NCBI GenBank assembly: GCA_005885565.1
Contig: VAXK01000096.1
Span: 1 to 6,274 of the forward strand
Direction: 5' to 3'
From: Actinomycetota bacterium
GTDB lineage: Bacteria > Actinomycetota > Thermoleophilia > Gaiellales > Gaiellaceae
Length of the DNA stretch: 6,274 bases
In this document: in pieces, positions 6,058 through 6,274 of the stretch
How positions within the stretch are numbered: position 1 is the first letter of the stretch
Layout: the number at the start of each line of letters is the position of its first letter
The notes under the pieces: generated by a model
Databases searched by the model: none
What the model saw: the letters and a program-made list of their open reading frames with translations, nothing else
What the model was told of the DNA's origin: nothing
Position numbers and translations under genes: made by a program

Positions 6058-6086
6058 ATGCTTTCGGATCGAAAGCGGCTGGTCAA
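6058..6086 (-). promoter_or_regulatory. Predicted promoter of the permease-amidase operon
   Basis: On the minus strand TTGACC (6086-6081, five of six to TTGACA) is followed after exactly 17 bp by AAGCAT (6063-6058), a weak -10 box with three matches. Transcription would begin near 6051, leaving a leader of about 25 nt that contains the GAGGAGG site. A perfect 7+7 dyad fills the -10-proximal spacer, suggesting regulated initiation. Confidence 0.4.
6060..6076. promoter_or_regulatory. Operator-like dyad inside the permease promoter
   Basis: GCTTTCG (6060-6066) and CGAAAGC (6070-6076) are perfect inverted arms around GAT. The site lies between the predicted -35 and -10 boxes and overlaps the latter, where a bound repressor would block RNA polymerase. 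The binding protein is unknown; the HxlR regulator is one candidate. Confidence 0.45.
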
Positions 6087-6101
6087 GCGCATCTTTTGTC
6101 A

Positions 6102-6194
6102 CAGGGATCTGACCCCTGCAGCGCACGAGGCCGCTTCGCTCCAAGTCCGGCCGGCGGCCGCGTGACGCTTTCGTTACGACGGGGTCTGACCCCG
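6102..6194. repeat. Intergenic palindromic repeat pair with core TCTGACCCC
   Basis: Copy 1, CAGGGATCTGACCCCTG (6102-6118), is a 17-bp palindrome around a central T with one mismatched pair. Copy 2, CGGGGTCTGACCCCG (6180-6194), is perfect apart from its centre. Both contain TCTGACCCC in the same orientation, at 6108-6116 and 6185-6193, 77 bp apart. Between them lie a GGCCGC/GCGGCC inverted repeat (6129-6134/6154-6159) and a hairpin at 6161-6178. The plan recalls REP/BIME-like mobile intergenic repeats. No transposase is in the window. As hairpins they could also end transcription of the amidohydrolase gene, but no T-run follows. Confidence 0.5.
6161..6178 (+). other. Stem-loop with CTTT loop
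   Basis: CGTGACG (6161-6167) pairs with CGTTACG (6172-6178), a seven-pair stem with one G-U wobble when read as plus-strand RNA, around the tetraloop CTTT. It directly abuts the second CTGACCCC palindrome. Confidence 0.45.
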
Positions 6195-6205
6195 GATTGA
6201 CCGCT

Positions 6206-6219
6206 TGGGACTAGTCCCA
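6206..6219. other. 14-bp perfect palindrome at the amidohydrolase stop codon
   Basis: TGGGACTAGTCCCA is its own reverse complement, and its centre supplies the TAG stop (6213-6211, minus strand). As RNA it could form a 5-bp stem with a CUAG loop. There is no U-tract, so a termination role is only possible. Confidence 0.5.
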
Positions 6220-6274
6220 GGGCGGCGGCTTGTGCACCCAGCGGCCGCCGACCATCGTCGCCACGACCTGCACC
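6211..6274 (-). CDS. C-terminal end of a probable amidohydrolase-family metal-dependent hydrolase
   Basis: Only the last 21 full codons lie in the window; the gene starts beyond the right edge. They encode VQVVATMVGGRWVHKPPPWD and then TAG. A V-x-x-T-M-V-x-G-x-W/V strand pair near the C-terminus is typical of the small beta-sandwich that closes amidohydrolase-superfamily proteins (deaminases, imidazolonepropionase-like and related C-N hydrolases), where the last strands read like 'VVATMVGGRWVH'. No catalytic residue is visible, so the assignment rests on this ending alone. It is oriented with the permease-amidase genes but separated from them by 185 bp containing palindromes and a predicted promoter, so it is probably a separate transcript of related nitrogen metabolism. 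Confidence 0.65.
   Translation of the reverse strand, partial: VQVVATMVGGRWVHKPPPWD

Noticed and set aside
5426..6112. 228-residue plus-strand frame opposite the permease
   Set aside because: It is a highly charged shadow translation of a membrane protein gene, with no ribosome site or motif.
1..6274. CRISPR array, tRNA, rRNA, riboswitch, insertion sequence or known defence system
   Set aside because: I found no spaced direct-repeat array, no cloverleaf, no transposase or nuclease gene and no conserved riboswitch core on either strand.

Overview
The window reads as chromosomal DNA of a very GC-rich Gram-positive-type bacterium. Codons end almost always in G or C, several starts are GTG, and two genes look leaderless. 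The sigma factor's C-terminal tail, together with a secreted protease carrying Cys-containing repeats, suggests Actinomycetota, perhaps Thermoleophilia (Gaiellales or Solirubrobacterales). That lineage is an inference from family resemblance, not a demonstrated placement.

Left part, plus strand. The window opens inside a primary-type sigma-70 factor (domains 3 and 4). Five bases after its stop begins a secreted subtilisin-like serine protease with two C-terminal repeats. Its codon use is visibly looser than that of its neighbours and it carries a TTA codon. After a 22-bp gap comes an M20 zinc metallopeptidase of the carnosinase/dipeptidase type. It meets the next gene tail to tail, with the two stop codons interlocked in one CTAG.

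Right part, minus strand, read from right to left. The C-terminus of a probable amidohydrolase is followed by a 185-bp intergenic region full of palindromes. Then come an APC-superfamily permease, an acetamidase/formamidase-family amidase overlapping it by 23 bp, and an HxlR-family regulator. Permease and amidase form a tight pair, probably translationally coupled. The HxlR gene follows 23 bp later and also seems to have its own leaderless promoter. The likely theme is uptake of an amine, amino acid or amide followed by hydrolytic release of ammonia. The M20 peptidase and the amidohydrolase may also serve nitrogen scavenging, but no substrate can be read from the sequence.

There is no stretch over 300 bases without a gene. 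I see no tRNA, rRNA, CRISPR array, insertion sequence or recognisable defence system. The least explained DNA is 6026-6219, where two copies of a CTGACCCC-type palindrome 77 bp apart, an operator-like 17-bp dyad in a predicted promoter and two more inverted repeats crowd together. One imperfect dyad there has the same half-sites as a dyad over the predicted hxlR promoter.
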